DNA from: Peptostreptococcaceae bacterium
GTDB lineage: Bacteria; Bacillota; Clostridia; Peptostreptococcales; Peptostreptococcaceae
Assembly (NCBI GenBank): GCA_902363255.1
Contig: CABIZO010000004.1
Span: 124,001 to 188,000 of the forward strand
DNA length: 64,000 nucleotides
Reading direction: 5' to 3'
The translations under genes were made by a program, and so were the position numbers. Each line of letters begins with the position of its first letter. Position 1 is the stretch's first letter. Positions 8,436-16,629 of the stretch are shown here, piece by piece. The notes beneath the pieces were generated by a model. It saw nothing but the letters and a program-made list of their open reading frames with translations. It ran no database searches and was not told the DNA's origin.

Positions 8436-9134
8436 ATGGGAAATATTATAGAGTTTAAAGATGTTCATAAAAGTTATGGGAACAAAGAGATATTAAAAGG
8501 TGTAAATTTAAATATATCAAAGAATAAAATTATAGGATTACTAGGTCCAAACGGTAGTGGAAAAACTACTATGATTAAATTAATGAATGGCTTGCTTCAA
8601 CCAGATGAAGGGAATGTAGAGGTTAACGGGTTAAAACCTTCTGTAGAAACTAAAAAAATTGTTTCTTATTTACCAGAAAAAACTTATTTAAATGATTGGA
8701 TGAAAGTAAAAGATATATTAGCTTTTTTCCAGGATTTTTATGAAGATTTTGATATGGAAAAAGCGAACAAAATGATAGGAAATTTAAAAATAGATAAGAA
8801 TGAGAAGTTAAAAACCATGTCTAAGGGTACAAAAGAAAAAGTTCAGTTGATTTTAGTTATGTCTAGAAATGCGGACTTATATATACTTGATGAGCCAATA
8901 GGTGGTGTGGATCCAGCAGCAAGAAGTTATATACTTAAGACCATATTAAGTAACTATAATGAAAATTCAACTTTATTAATAGCAACACATTTAATTAGTG
9001 AAATAGAAAATATTTGTGACGATGTAATATTTATTTCGAATGGGGAAATAGTACTTCAAGGGAATGTGGACGAAATTAGAGAAGAAAAAGGTAAATCTAT
9101 AGATGCATTATTTAGGGAGGAATTCAAATGTTAG
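8436..9134 (+). CDS. ABC transporter ATP-binding protein
   Basis: 232-residue ATPase with Walker A GPNGSGKTT (near 40), signature MSKGTKEKV (a degenerate form common in YtrB/CcmA-like ATPases), Walker B LYILDEP and switch His in ATHLISE. It pairs with the permease encoded next, which overlaps its 3' end by 7 bp. The GntR-ATPase-permease order resembles the ytr type of operon, linked in Bacillus to cell-envelope stress. The substrate cannot be read from sequence. Confidence 0.88.
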   Translation: MGNIIEFKDVHKSYGNKEILKGVNLNISKNKIIGLLGPNGSGKTTMIKLMNGLLQPDEGNVEVNGLKPSVETKKIVSYLPEKTYLNDWMKVKDILAFFQDFYEDFDMEKANKMIGNLKIDKNEKLKTMSKGTKEKVQLILVMSRNADLYILDEPIGGVDPAARSYILKTILSNYNENSTLLIATHLISEIENICDDVIFISNGEIVLQGNVDEIREEKGKSIDALFREEFKC

Positions 9135-9940
9135 GTAAATTAATGAAATATGAATTTAAAGCTTGTGGAAGAATATTTTTTCCTTTATATCTAGTAATAC
9201 TTGTATTATCAGCAATAAATGGTGTAAACCTTGGCGTTAATTTTAAAAATGAATTAGTAGATGGTATTCCTATGGATCCAAGTGCATATAACATTCAAAC
9301 CACATTAACATTTGTATTATTTGCCTTATTTATTGCTCTATTTGTTATTACCATAGTTTTAGCAATCCAAAGATTTAAGAAGAATTTACTTGATGATGAA
9401 GGATATTTAATGTTCACGCTACCTGTAAAAAGTAGTTCTTTAATATTATCTAAATTCTTAATAGCTTTAATATATGGAATTCTTAGTGCTCTTGTGGCAG
9501 TATTATCATTTCTTATAATAGGTGTGATAGGTGGAGGTGTTAGCATTGTTGAATTATTTCAATCATTTGCTCAAGTGAATTTACTTACTGAAGGTGGAGA
9601 GTTTATTGTTTATATGATATTAGCTCTATTAATAAGCTATGGCATATTTATATTAACAATCTACTTATCTTTATCTGTTGGTCAATTCCCTCAATTAAGT
9701 AAGCACAGAGTGGCAGCTGGAGTAATAATATTCTTCATAATAAATTTAATTGTAAGCAAAATTCAAAACATTGTTGGAAGTAATATTAGTAATAATGTAG
9801 TAGAAATAGAGCTTACAAATAATATTACCGTTTCATCTTACACTTATTTATCAGTGAGTTTAATAATAAGTGTACTAATAGTACTTGTATTATTCTTATT
9901 AACAAATTGGATTTTAAATAAAAAATTAAATCTTGAATAA
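9128..9940 (+). CDS. ABC-2 type permease
   Basis: 270 residues with six predicted membrane helices, beginning MLGKLMKYEFKACGRIFFPL, the usual cytoplasmic start of ABC-2 permeases. It overlaps the ATPase gene by 7 bp and has its own AGGGAGG site. It should form the membrane channel for that ATPase. The operon ends here, and the fluoride riboswitch promoter starts 20 bp later. Confidence 0.85.
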   Translation: MLGKLMKYEFKACGRIFFPLYLVILVLSAINGVNLGVNFKNELVDGIPMDPSAYNIQTTLTFVLFALFIALFVITIVLAIQRFKKNLLDDEGYLMFTLPVKSSSLILSKFLIALIYGILSALVAVLSFLIIGVIGGGVSIVELFQSFAQVNLLTEGGEFIVYMILALLISYGIFILTIYLSLSVGQFPQLSKHRVAAGVIIFFIINLIVSKIQNIVGSNISNNVVEIELTNNITVSSYTYLSVSLIISVLIVLVLFLLTNWILNKKLNLE

Positions 9941-9959
9941 TAAAGAACCTTTCTGCTTA

Positions 9960-9988
9960 TTGAATGAAAGAATAAATTATGTTAAAAT
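9960..9988 (+). promoter_or_regulatory. Promoter of the fluoride-riboswitch antiporter unit
   Basis: -35 TTGAAT (9960-9965), 17-bp spacer, -10 TAAAAT (9983-9988). The predicted start site near 9995 falls immediately before the aptamer at 9997, as expected for a riboswitch leader. Confidence 0.7.
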
Positions 9989-9996
9989 GAGAACAC

Positions 9997-10088
9997 GGGA
10001 ATGAAGTTCTCCCAAAGTTTTACTTAAACCGCATTTATGCTGATGACTTCTATGACTTTTTTTGTCATGGAAATTATCAGCTTTTTTT
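9997..10088 (+). promoter_or_regulatory. Fluoride riboswitch (crcB motif) with terminator switch
   Basis: The aptamer reads GGGAATGAAGTTCTCCC, then AAACCGC (10026-10032), an ATTTAT loop, and GCTGATGACTTCTATG. These match the conserved blocks of the crcB fluoride aptamer as I know them. The 3' half, GCTGATGACTTCTATGAC (10039-10056), can instead pair with GTCATGGAAATTATCAGC (10064-10081), followed by seven T: an intrinsic terminator that excludes the aptamer fold. Fluoride binding should therefore turn the downstream antiporter on. No other known riboswitch class fits these blocks. Confidence 0.85.
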
Positions 10089-10124
10089 AGTTTAAAGAAC
10101 TTTATACAACAATAGGAGGTAGAG

Positions 10125-11309
10125 ATGTTAACAAGTTTAGCAATTATTTTTTTACTAGGTTTATTAATGGGAAGTATATTTAATAAGCTAAAATTACCAA
10201 GTTTAATAGGAATGATTTTTACAGGTATTTTGATTAGTCCCTATGCTTTTAATTTATTGGATGAGAAAATATTAAGTATTTCTCCAGATCTTAGACAGTT
10301 GGCTCTTGTAATTATTTTAACTAGGGCAGGATTATCACTAGATATTAAAGATTTGAAAAAGGTAGGACGTCCAGCCATATTAATGTGTTTCGTGCCAGCA
10401 TGTTTTGAAATTTTGGCAGTTGTAATTATAGCACCAAAGATTTTAGGCGTGACAGTTTTAGAAGCAGCAATTATGGGAGCCGTGGTTGCAGCCGTATCTC
10501 CAGCTATTATAGTTCCCAGAATGATTAATTTAATTGAGAAAAAAATAGGAAAAGAAAATAGTATTCCACAGTTAATTATGGCTGGGGCATCAGTGGATGA
10601 TATTTTTGTCATAGTATTATTTACTGCTTTTACAGGATTGGCAAAGGGTGGAGACATATCATTATCAAGTTTCGCCCAAATACCAATTTCCATAATAATG
10701 GGTATATTAGCAGGTGTATTTATGGGTATTATTTTAATTAAACTATTTAAAAAAGTTAATTTGAATGATTCAATAAAAATAATAATAATCCTTAGTGTTT
10801 CTTTCTTATTAATTGAACTACAAAACCAATTGGAAAATATAATTCCACTATCTGGACTGCTTGCTATCATGAGTATGGGAATATTAATCAAAGGAAAAGA
10901 TGAAGATATAGCTGTAAGATTATCAAGTAAATATAACGAACTATGGATGGCAGCAGAAATAGTATTATTTGTTTTAGTAGGTGCAACTGTGAATATAAAA
11001 TATGCACTTCAAGCAGGAATACCAGTTGTAATTATAATATTATTTGCTCTAGTATTTAGAATGATTGGAGTTTATGTATGTTTAATCAAAACAAAACTAT
11101 CTAGAAAAGAGCGACTATTTTGCATGATAGCTTATACACCAAAGGCTACGGTGCAAGCAGCCATCGGAAGTATTCCTTTAAGCATGGGGCTGGATTGTGG
11201 GAATTTAGTTTTAACTGTAGCAGTTCTTGCCATACTTATTACTGCACCATTTGGATCAATAGGAATTGATAGTACTTATAAAAAACTCCTTTGTAACGAT
11301 AATAAATAG
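10125..11309 (+). CDS. Fluoride-regulated cation:proton antiporter (CPA family)
   Basis: 394 residues, about 11-12 membrane helices, of the Na+/H+ exchanger (CPA) fold. The segment IMAGASVDDIFVIVLF carries the acidic helix of the antiporter core. AGGAGGT ribosome site before ATG. The gene is the only one behind the fluoride riboswitch at 9997-10088. Breaker and colleagues described Na+/H+ antiporter families among fluoride riboswitch targets. A role in fluoride tolerance, through ion homeostasis or direct efflux, is inferred from this control, not from the protein. No CrcB/Fluc or ClcF-type gene is in the window. Confidence 0.85.
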   Translation: MLTSLAIIFLLGLLMGSIFNKLKLPSLIGMIFTGILISPYAFNLLDEKILSISPDLRQLALVIILTRAGLSLDIKDLKKVGRPAILMCFVPACFEILAVVIIAPKILGVTVLEAAIMGAVVAAVSPAIIVPRMINLIEKKIGKENSIPQLIMAGASVDDIFVIVLFTAFTGLAKGGDISLSSFAQIPISIIMGILAGVFMGIILIKLFKKVNLNDSIKIIIILSVSFLLIELQNQLENIIPLSGLLAIMSMGILIKGKDEDIAVRLSSKYNELWMAAEIVLFVLVGATVNIKYALQAGIPVVIIILFALVFRMIGVYVCLIKTKLSRKERLFCMIAYTPKATVQAAIGSIPLSMGLDCGNLVLTVAVLAILITAPFGSIGIDSTYKKLLCNDNK

Positions 11310-11414
11310 GAAATTTATGTAATAATATGTTGCTTTATATCATATTAAGCTATACTATTTATAGTATGTATTAAATTAAAATATTAAATCAAAAAATACT
11401 GGGGAGGAAGTATC

Positions 11415-11948
11415 ATGAAAATGGTTTCGACAAAAAATAATCTAAGTGTTGTATTAAGAAGTCCAAAAGAAAGTGATGCTAAAGAAATAATAGAATTTTA
11501 TAATATAGTAGGAGGGGAAACTACATATTTGTCTTTTGGAGCAGATGAGTACAAAGTAAGTATTGAAGATCAAGAGAATTCAATTAAATCTGTAAACGAA
11601 TCAGATAATAATACTATGATTCTTGCTACAATAAATGACAAAATAATTGCTATAAGTACTATAAGTTCTAACCAAAAGAAAAAAGGAAAACATGTAGGTA
11701 CACTAGGCATAGTTATAAAAGAAGAGTACTGCAATTTGGGATTAGGAAAAATAATGATGGATGAATTAATAGACTGGTGTAAGTCAAACGGTATAACTTC
11801 TAGGATAAGTTTAACTGTAAGAAAAGATAACCCAAGAGCTATAGAATTATACAAGAAGTGTGGATTTGAGGTAGAAGGTATACTAAAAAATGAAACATAT
11901 ATAGATGGAGAATTTTTTGATACTATGGTTATGGGACTAATTATATAG
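11415..11948 (+). CDS. GNAT-family N-acetyltransferase (RimJ/RimL-like)
   Basis: 177 residues of one GNAT domain. The acetyl-CoA loop region is LGIVIKEEYCNLGLGKIMMD (near 105-125), and the family's C-terminal pattern NPRAIELYKKCGFEVEG follows. The substrate (ribosomal protein, amino acid, antibiotic or other) cannot be told. Ribosome site GGGGAGG. Single-gene unit with a weak spacer upstream; it shares the bidirectional terminator at 12001-12040 with the opposite-strand gene. Confidence 0.85.
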   Translation: MKMVSTKNNLSVVLRSPKESDAKEIIEFYNIVGGETTYLSFGADEYKVSIEDQENSIKSVNESDNNTMILATINDKIIAISTISSNQKKKGKHVGTLGIVIKEEYCNLGLGKIMMDELIDWCKSNGITSRISLTVRKDNPRAIELYKKCGFEVEGILKNETYIDGEFFDTMVMGLII

Positions 11949-12000
11949 TAAAGTCTTTTAATTAAGGTTATGACTGAAAAGATAATTATAAATATTTACA

Positions 12001-12040
12001 TTATAAAATGGTGTATCAAAAATGATACACCATTTTATAA
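12001..12040 (+). terminator. Bidirectional terminator, GTGTATCA hairpin copy 1
   Basis: A perfect 18-bp stem TTATAAAATGGTGTATCA / TGATACACCATTTTATAA with an AAAA loop, between convergent genes. It overlaps the stop codon of the minus-strand gene (12035-12037). The core is identical to hairpins at 23525, 42724 and 60501. Confidence 0.85.
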
Positions 12041-12574
12041 TGTTATTAAATAAAATCTATATCCAATAAGAAATACTACCAAAAGATTTAATGCTTTGCT
12101 AATATTTCTTTCTGTCCTTGAACTAGTTTTTATGGGCAGAATGGAAAAATTAATTGTAACGGGGTAGAAAAGTTCCACCCCTTCCTTAGTAATTACATCT
12201 AAACATATATGAGAAATAACACCGGCCAAAAGTCCACTAAAAATACAAGTAAAAACAATATTATCATTACTTGATACTATAACCACATCTCCAATAAATG
12301 CTATTAAACCTACAAAAAGTAGGCTGTGAGTAAAACCTCTATGTCTAAATCTTTTTCCAAAAAATTTGTAAATTAGGGGGAATCTCTTACTAACGTATGA
12401 TCCTCTCATATCTATATCGCTAAGTAGTGAACCAAAATGTGTGAAATAAGCATATATAAATAAGAGAACTATACGATAAGATAAGTTATATTCCATAAGG
12501 AAGGTGTTGTATATGTAAGGAAGTAATAGTAGTCCTACAATATAACCACCCTTTGAGTGAGTTTCTTTTGTCAT
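12035..12574 (-). CDS. YdjM-like membrane-bound metal-dependent hydrolase
   Basis: About 179 residues, four to five hydrophobic helices. GSLLSDIDMRGS and KRFRHRGFTHSLLF supply the Asp and His residues conserved in the YdjM/LexA-regulated inner-membrane hydrolase family (DUF457-type). A further acidic-His pair occurs in SHICLDVITKEGVE. The start is set at 12574, where ATG follows GGAGG by 6 nt; a farther ATG at 12592 has no ribosome site. Family function is poorly known; a phospholipid- or membrane-linked hydrolase is assumed. Confidence 0.75.
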   Translation of the reverse strand: MTKETHSKGGYIVGLLLLPYIYNTFLMEYNLSYRIVLLFIYAYFTHFGSLLSDIDMRGSYVSKRFPLIYKFFGKRFRHRGFTHSLLFVGLIAFIGDVVIVSSNDNIVFTCIFSGLLAGVISHICLDVITKEGVELFYPVTINFSILPIKTSSRTERNISKALNLLVVFLIGYRFYLITL

Positions 12575-12673
12575 AAATCCTCCAATTGTCATAAATTTCT
12601 AATATATTTTATTATAAAGTAAATATAAATAAATTTCAAAATATTATTTGACTAGTTTATGTAAATTTCAATG

Positions 12674-12710
12674 ATATTATTATCTTAATATGAAGTTAAG
12701 ATAATAATAT
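12674..12710. repeat. Perfect 15-bp inverted repeat upstream of the amidase
   Basis: ATATTATTATCTTAA / TTAAGATAATAATAT (12674-12688 / 12696-12710) with a 7-nt loop, 70 bp before the amidase start. There is no T run after it, so an operator or mRNA leader hairpin is more likely than a terminator. Confidence 0.5.
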
Positions 12711-12780
12711 TAAATTTTATTATATAAAATTGTGTCAAAACTTGTAAAATTTTATATATTTATAATGAGGAGGTGTTTAT

Positions 12781-13704
12781 ATGGCAAAAAAATATCTTAT
12801 TGCTCTTGATGATGGTCATGGAATGAGCACTGCGGGCAAAAGAACTCCACCTTTACGATCAGATTTATATATAGATGGTAAACTAGTAAGAAAAAAAGGT
12901 GAAGTAATAAAAGAAAATGAATTTAATAGAGCTGTTGTAGCGTATTTGGAAAAAGCATTAAAAAGATGTGGCTTTGACGTACTATTAGTTGCACAAACTG
13001 ATGCGGATACATCACTTGCAACAAGAGTTAGTCGTGCAAATGCAGCAAATGCAGATGCATATATAAGTAAACATTATAATGCTCTTGGTTCAACATGGCA
13101 AAGTAAGGCAAAAGGTTTAGTAACAATTATTCATAATAGTTCCCAAGCTAAAACAAAGATTTTGGCAAAGAATGTACACGAAGAATTATGGAAGTTACAT
13201 AAAGATCATAACTGTACAAATTATGGAGTAAGAACTGATACAGACATATCAGGATTTAGTCTTTATGTTCTTCGAAATACAAATATGCCTGCAATATTAA
13301 CAGAATCAGGCTTTATGGATAGTGTAGTTGAATATAAGGATATGTTAGACCCAACCTTCCAAAAAAATGATGCAGAAGCAACTTGTAAAGGTATTTGTAA
13401 AACTTTTGGTGTAACTTATGTAAAACCAGATGGAACAGATGACAATGATGATGATTTTGTTTGTACAGCAAAAGATATGGAAGTTTCTAATAGTGCAAAA
13501 TATGTAAAAGTTATTGTAAACGAACTTAATGTTAGAAGTTGTCCATCTTGGGAAGATGGTGCTGTAGTTGGTACTGTTAAAAAAGGTGAAGTGTTTACCA
13601 TAACTAAAAAAGTAAAAGTTGGCAGTGGCTATATGTATAAGCTTAAATCAGGATTATATATAACAGCAAGTATCACATATGTAAAAGGTATGACTTCTTT
13701 ATAG
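12781..13704 (+). CDS. N-acetylmuramoyl-L-alanine amidase with SH3 domain, endolysin-like
   Basis: 307 residues, no signal peptide. The Amidase_3 domain (1-210) has zinc ligands in DDGHG (His13), ENEFNRA (Glu47) and SKHYNA (His near 98), and the catalytic Glu in LTESGF. A bacterial SH3-type wall-binding domain (about 235-305, KVIVNELNVRSCPSWEDGAV) follows. It should cut the bond between muramic acid and the stem peptide. Missing export signal and compact design resemble clostridial phage endolysins, but no holin or phage gene is near. AGGAGGTG site before ATG; ends at a strong terminator. Confidence 0.85.
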   Translation: MAKKYLIALDDGHGMSTAGKRTPPLRSDLYIDGKLVRKKGEVIKENEFNRAVVAYLEKALKRCGFDVLLVAQTDADTSLATRVSRANAANADAYISKHYNALGSTWQSKAKGLVTIIHNSSQAKTKILAKNVHEELWKLHKDHNCTNYGVRTDTDISGFSLYVLRNTNMPAILTESGFMDSVVEYKDMLDPTFQKNDAEATCKGICKTFGVTYVKPDGTDDNDDDFVCTAKDMEVSNSAKYVKVIVNELNVRSCPSWEDGAVVGTVKKGEVFTITKKVKVGSGYMYKLKSGLYITASITYVKGMTSL

Positions 13705-13718
13705 TAATTTTATAATAT

Positions 13719-13753
13719 AATCCCTTCTCATTATTTATGAGGGGGGATTTTTT
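13719..13753 (+). terminator. Terminator after amidase
   Basis: AATCCCTTCTCA / TGAGGGGGGATT, 12-bp stem with two G-U pairs, 7-nt loop, then six T. Confidence 0.85.
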
Positions 13754-13866
13754 ATATACTGAAGACTTTTAATTAAGAAAAATAATTATTATTGATGAAT
13801 GAAGAAGAATATTAGATAATAAAAAGTAAAGCATTAAGAAAAACATATTGAATGGGGTGGAACATA

Positions 13867-14691
13867 TTGAAGAAAATTATATTTATTATTTTATGTATTG
13901 TTATAGGAGTTACGGGTTGTTCAAAGAAATTAGAAATAAATGAAGAAAGCCTTGAGGAAAATAACGTGGATATAGGAACAGTTCAAGAAGAAAAAGAAGA
14001 TGAGGAAATAATTATAAAAAAATATGAAAATATTGAACCAAAAGAGTGGGGAGAAGATTTAAAGTTAGTTACAAATTATATAAACACTGAAAATAAGGAA
14101 ATAGCTTTAACACTGGATGCTTGTGGTGGAAAAAATGGAAGTGATTATGATAAAGAGTTAATAGATTTTTTAGAGGAAGAAAAAATTCCAGCCACATTAT
14201 TTATAAATTATAGATGGATAGAAGCTAATAAAGATATTTTTATGAGATTAGCAGGAAGTGATAATTTTAAAATTGAAAATCATGGATATGGGCATAAGCC
14301 TTTGTCAGTAAATAAAAACTCTATATATAATATAGAAGGAACTTCTAATGTAGAAGAAGTTATAAAAGAAATAAAATTAAACGAGGAACAAATATATAAA
14401 TTAACAGAAGGAAAAACAAAATACTTTAGATCTGGTACAGCTTATTACGATGATGTTGCCATACAAATAGCTAAAGAATTGGGTTATAAAATAGCGGGAT
14501 TTAGTATAAATGGTGATGGTGGAGCAACTTATTCAAAAGAAGAAGTTATAAATGAAGTAAGTAAAGCAAAAGCAGGTGATATTATAATATGTCATTTTAA
14601 CCAACCGAATGGTTATACTTTTGAAGGATTAAGTCAAGCCTTAATAAAACTTAGAGAAGAAGGTTATACATTTGTTAAACTAGAAGATTAA
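13867..14691 (+). CDS. Lipoprotein polysaccharide deacetylase (NodB-like)
   Basis: About 274 residues. Translation most likely starts at TTG 13867, 6 nt after GGGGTGG (13854-13860); ATG 13852 lies inside that site. The N-terminus is then a lipoprotein signal with lipobox VTGC. The NodB homology region has ALTLDACGG in place of the usual TFDDG, ATLFI, ENHGYGHKPL (His-X3-His metal site) and KYFRSGTAYY, and ends FNQPNGYTFEG. It probably deacetylates a surface glycan or peptidoglycan. The altered first motif keeps one Asp, as in a known clostridial subset, but activity is not assured. Confidence 0.78.
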   Translation: MKKIIFIILCIVIGVTGCSKKLEINEESLEENNVDIGTVQEEKEDEEIIIKKYENIEPKEWGEDLKLVTNYINTENKEIALTLDACGGKNGSDYDKELIDFLEEEKIPATLFINYRWIEANKDIFMRLAGSDNFKIENHGYGHKPLSVNKNSIYNIEGTSNVEEVIKEIKLNEEQIYKLTEGKTKYFRSGTAYYDDVAIQIAKELGYKIAGFSINGDGGATYSKEEVINEVSKAKAGDIIICHFNQPNGYTFEGLSQALIKLREEGYTFVKLED

Positions 14692-14770
14692 AAATACTTT
14701 CACAAAATAAATAATTATTTAATTATTTTTAGCACATAATAATAAGGAAAAAATGTAGGAGGTATTTAGT

Positions 14771-15088
14771 ATGAGAAGTACTAGTTTAACATGCAAAGCG
14801 ACTAATTGCGTACATAATAAAAACTGTGACTGTATGGCTGGAGTAATAAATGTAAAAGGTATACATGCCAAAAATCCTTCTGAAACAACATGTAATACTT
14901 TTGTTGTAGAAGGTGGATATTCTTTTGATAATTTATCAAGTATGCATAATTCTGAAAAAACTGTTCCAAAAGCAATTAAATGTAGTGCAGGCAATTGTAA
15001 ATACAATGAAGATGGAAAATGTTATGCAGATAATGTTGAAATAATGGCAGCAAATGCATGTTGTGGTACATTTGAAGAAATGTTATAA
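14771..15088 (+). CDS. DUF1540 cysteine-rich protein
   Basis: 105 residues with two copies of the DUF1540 cysteine module, near 7-42 (SLTCKATNCVHNKNCDCMAG) and 70-102 (AIKCSAGNCKYNEDGKCYAD, ending NACCGTFEEML). The regular C-X4-C-X6-C spacing suggests metal binding. The family is widespread in clostridia and often spore-associated, but its role is unknown. GTAGGAGG site; ends at a bidirectional terminator. Confidence 0.85.
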   Translation: MRSTSLTCKATNCVHNKNCDCMAGVINVKGIHAKNPSETTCNTFVVEGGYSFDNLSSMHNSEKTVPKAIKCSAGNCKYNEDGKCYADNVEIMAANACCGTFEEML

Positions 15089-15096
15089 AAGATAAT

Positions 15097-15130
15097 AAAA
15101 AAGAACTCTAAAAAATTAGAGTTCTTTTTT
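15097..15130 (+). terminator. Bidirectional terminator
   Basis: AAAAAAGAACTCTA / TAGAGTTCTTTTTT with a 6-nt loop between convergent DUF1540 and LRR genes; it reaches the LRR stop codon. Confidence 0.85.
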
Positions 15131-15780
15131 TAGCTAGTTAAATATTCACAAGGAATATAATATCTTTTGCAAAACTCTGCAGCAACAGAATCTTTATAAC
15201 AACGAATAATAAGCCTAGGACAAAGATTGAAAGCTCTAGGATGAATGTTTGTAACATTTTCTGGAATTACTATTTGACTTAAGTTTTTACAATTGACAAA
15301 AGAATTTTCTCCTATATTATCTAAACTAGTGGGGATTATTACGTATTTTATGGAGTTATTATTCAAAAAGGCATGTGTATTTATATTTTGTACACCTTGA
15401 GGTATAAAATAGGTTGATGTTTGTTTTAAAGGAGGATAGCATATGATTGTTTTCATGTCACTTGAAAATAGCACTCCTAATTTTGAGCAATAATTATTAT
15501 TATCTTCATCAACTTTTATATTTGATAAATTTGTACAATTAATAAAACACTTATCTTCAATTAAAATAATATCATCTTTTATTAATAATTCTTTTACTTT
15601 ATTATCTTCAATAGAGTTTTTGCTCAATATGGAAAAAGAATCTATTTCCTCTTTATAATAAGTGTTTGAGTCTTTTGATTCAGAATTTTTAGTGTGTTTT
15701 CCTTTATGATTACTATAAGAAATATAATATATAAAAATTATAAGTAAAACAAGTACTACAATAATAATTTTAAAGATCAT
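15130..15780 (-). CDS. Membrane-anchored leucine-rich repeat (BspA-like) protein
   Basis: 216 residues: one N-terminal hydrophobic helix (about 3-23), a charged linker, then LRR_5/BspA-type repeats (IEDKCFINCTNLSNIKVDED, INTHAFLNNNSIKYVIIPTS, IGENSFVNCKNLSQIVIPEN, IHPRAFNLCPRLIIRCYKDS). The repeat signature is A/S-F-x-N/C-x-x-L-x-x-I-x-I-P. Such domains bind proteins or surfaces. It lies 22 bp downstream of the TerB/J-domain gene, so the two are likely co-transcribed; the link to the neighbouring Hsp70 genes is inferred from this. Confidence 0.8.
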   Translation of the reverse strand: MIFKIIIVVLVLLIIFIYYISYSNHKGKHTKNSESKDSNTYYKEEIDSFSILSKNSIEDNKVKELLIKDDIILIEDKCFINCTNLSNIKVDEDNNNYCSKLGVLFSSDMKTIICYPPLKQTSTYFIPQGVQNINTHAFLNNNSIKYVIIPTSLDNIGENSFVNCKNLSQIVIPENVTNIHPRAFNLCPRLIIRCYKDSVAAEFCKRYYIPCEYLTS

Positions 15781-15802
15781 ATGTATAGTCCTCCTTAAAA
15801 AA

Positions 15803-16504
15803 TCATAAAATCTCCCTTAATTTATCGTAAGCTAGATTTATTTTTTTGTATGTATCTTCTAATTCTTTTCGAACTTCTGGTGGAATTTCTTCTTTGTTGT
15901 ATTTATCAGGATGGTAACTTTTAGTCATATATGCATATTGTTTTTTTAAGTCTTCTTTAGTGCAGTTTTTATCTAAATCTAGGATTTTGTAACATTCGTC
16001 TAATTCATCTGTTTTTTTATTTTTATTATTTTTAGCTTTTTTATTTTTTTCTTTTAATACTTTATCGTAAACTTCATCGCAAGTATTAGGATCTAGTTTA
16101 AATACATTTATAAAATCTTTTATTATTTCAGCCTGGGGATCATTTAATTCTTCATTATTAATTAAACATAAACTTATGAGATGATAAAGTATTTTGAAAT
16201 CGAGATTTTTTTTATCTAGAAGTTTATTTATGGAATTTTTTAAAGAGATTATTGTTTCTATATTATATTCATGAAATCTTCCATAGTCGTATTGTGCAAA
16301 TAGCCAAGTTTCTTCACTTTCATTCATATCAAAAGATTCAATATAATTTATAATGTAATCTCTCTCTTCTGGTGAAATTTCACCGTCTGATTTGGCAATG
16401 TAAGTCAGTATCCTAATTAAATAATCAGCAGTGGCACTTTCAACTTTCTCCTCTAGATTTTCATCTAAATAACCTTTCATTAATAAATCTTCAATAAGAG
16501 CCAT
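15803..16504 (-). CDS. TerB-like plus J-domain protein (DjlA-type co-chaperone)
   Basis: 233 residues. The N-terminal 120 resemble the TerB/tellurite-resistance helical domain (YIAKSDGEISPEERDYIINY has the characteristic D-G-x-I-x-x-x-E). A Lys/Asn-rich linker leads to a C-terminal J-domain (about 170-233) with the Hsp70-stimulating HPD in MTKSYHPDKYNKEE. TerB plus J is the DjlA architecture, here without a membrane anchor. AGGAGG site. It is divergent from a GrpE-like and an Hsp70-like gene 130 bp away and is the probable J-protein of that system. Confidence 0.85.
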   Translation of the reverse strand: MALIEDLLMKGYLDENLEEKVESATADYLIRILTYIAKSDGEISPEERDYIINYIESFDMNESEETWLFAQYDYGRFHEYNIETIISLKNSINKLLDKKNLDFKILYHLISLCLINNEELNDPQAEIIKDFINVFKLDPNTCDEVYDKVLKEKNKKAKNNKNKKTDELDECYKILDLDKNCTKEDLKKQYAYMTKSYHPDKYNKEEIPPEVRKELEDTYKKINLAYDKLREIL

Positions 16505-16629
16505 AATAAAACCTCCTTAAATTTTAATATTTCTCAATTAATTAGATTATATAGAAAATAATTTTCTTCATCAATCATATATATAAAATAAGTTAATAAG
16601 TATAACTAAATAATAAGGGGGTGTGTTGT

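Noticed and set aside
10241..10891. 216-residue minus-strand frame in the antiporter gene
   Set aside because: Long, but fully antisense to a convincing membrane protein; the sequence is a mirror of hydrophobic codons and has no family features.
12781..13704. Prophage lysis cassette
   Set aside because: Only the amidase is present; there is no holin, tail or integrase gene within 10 kb on either side.
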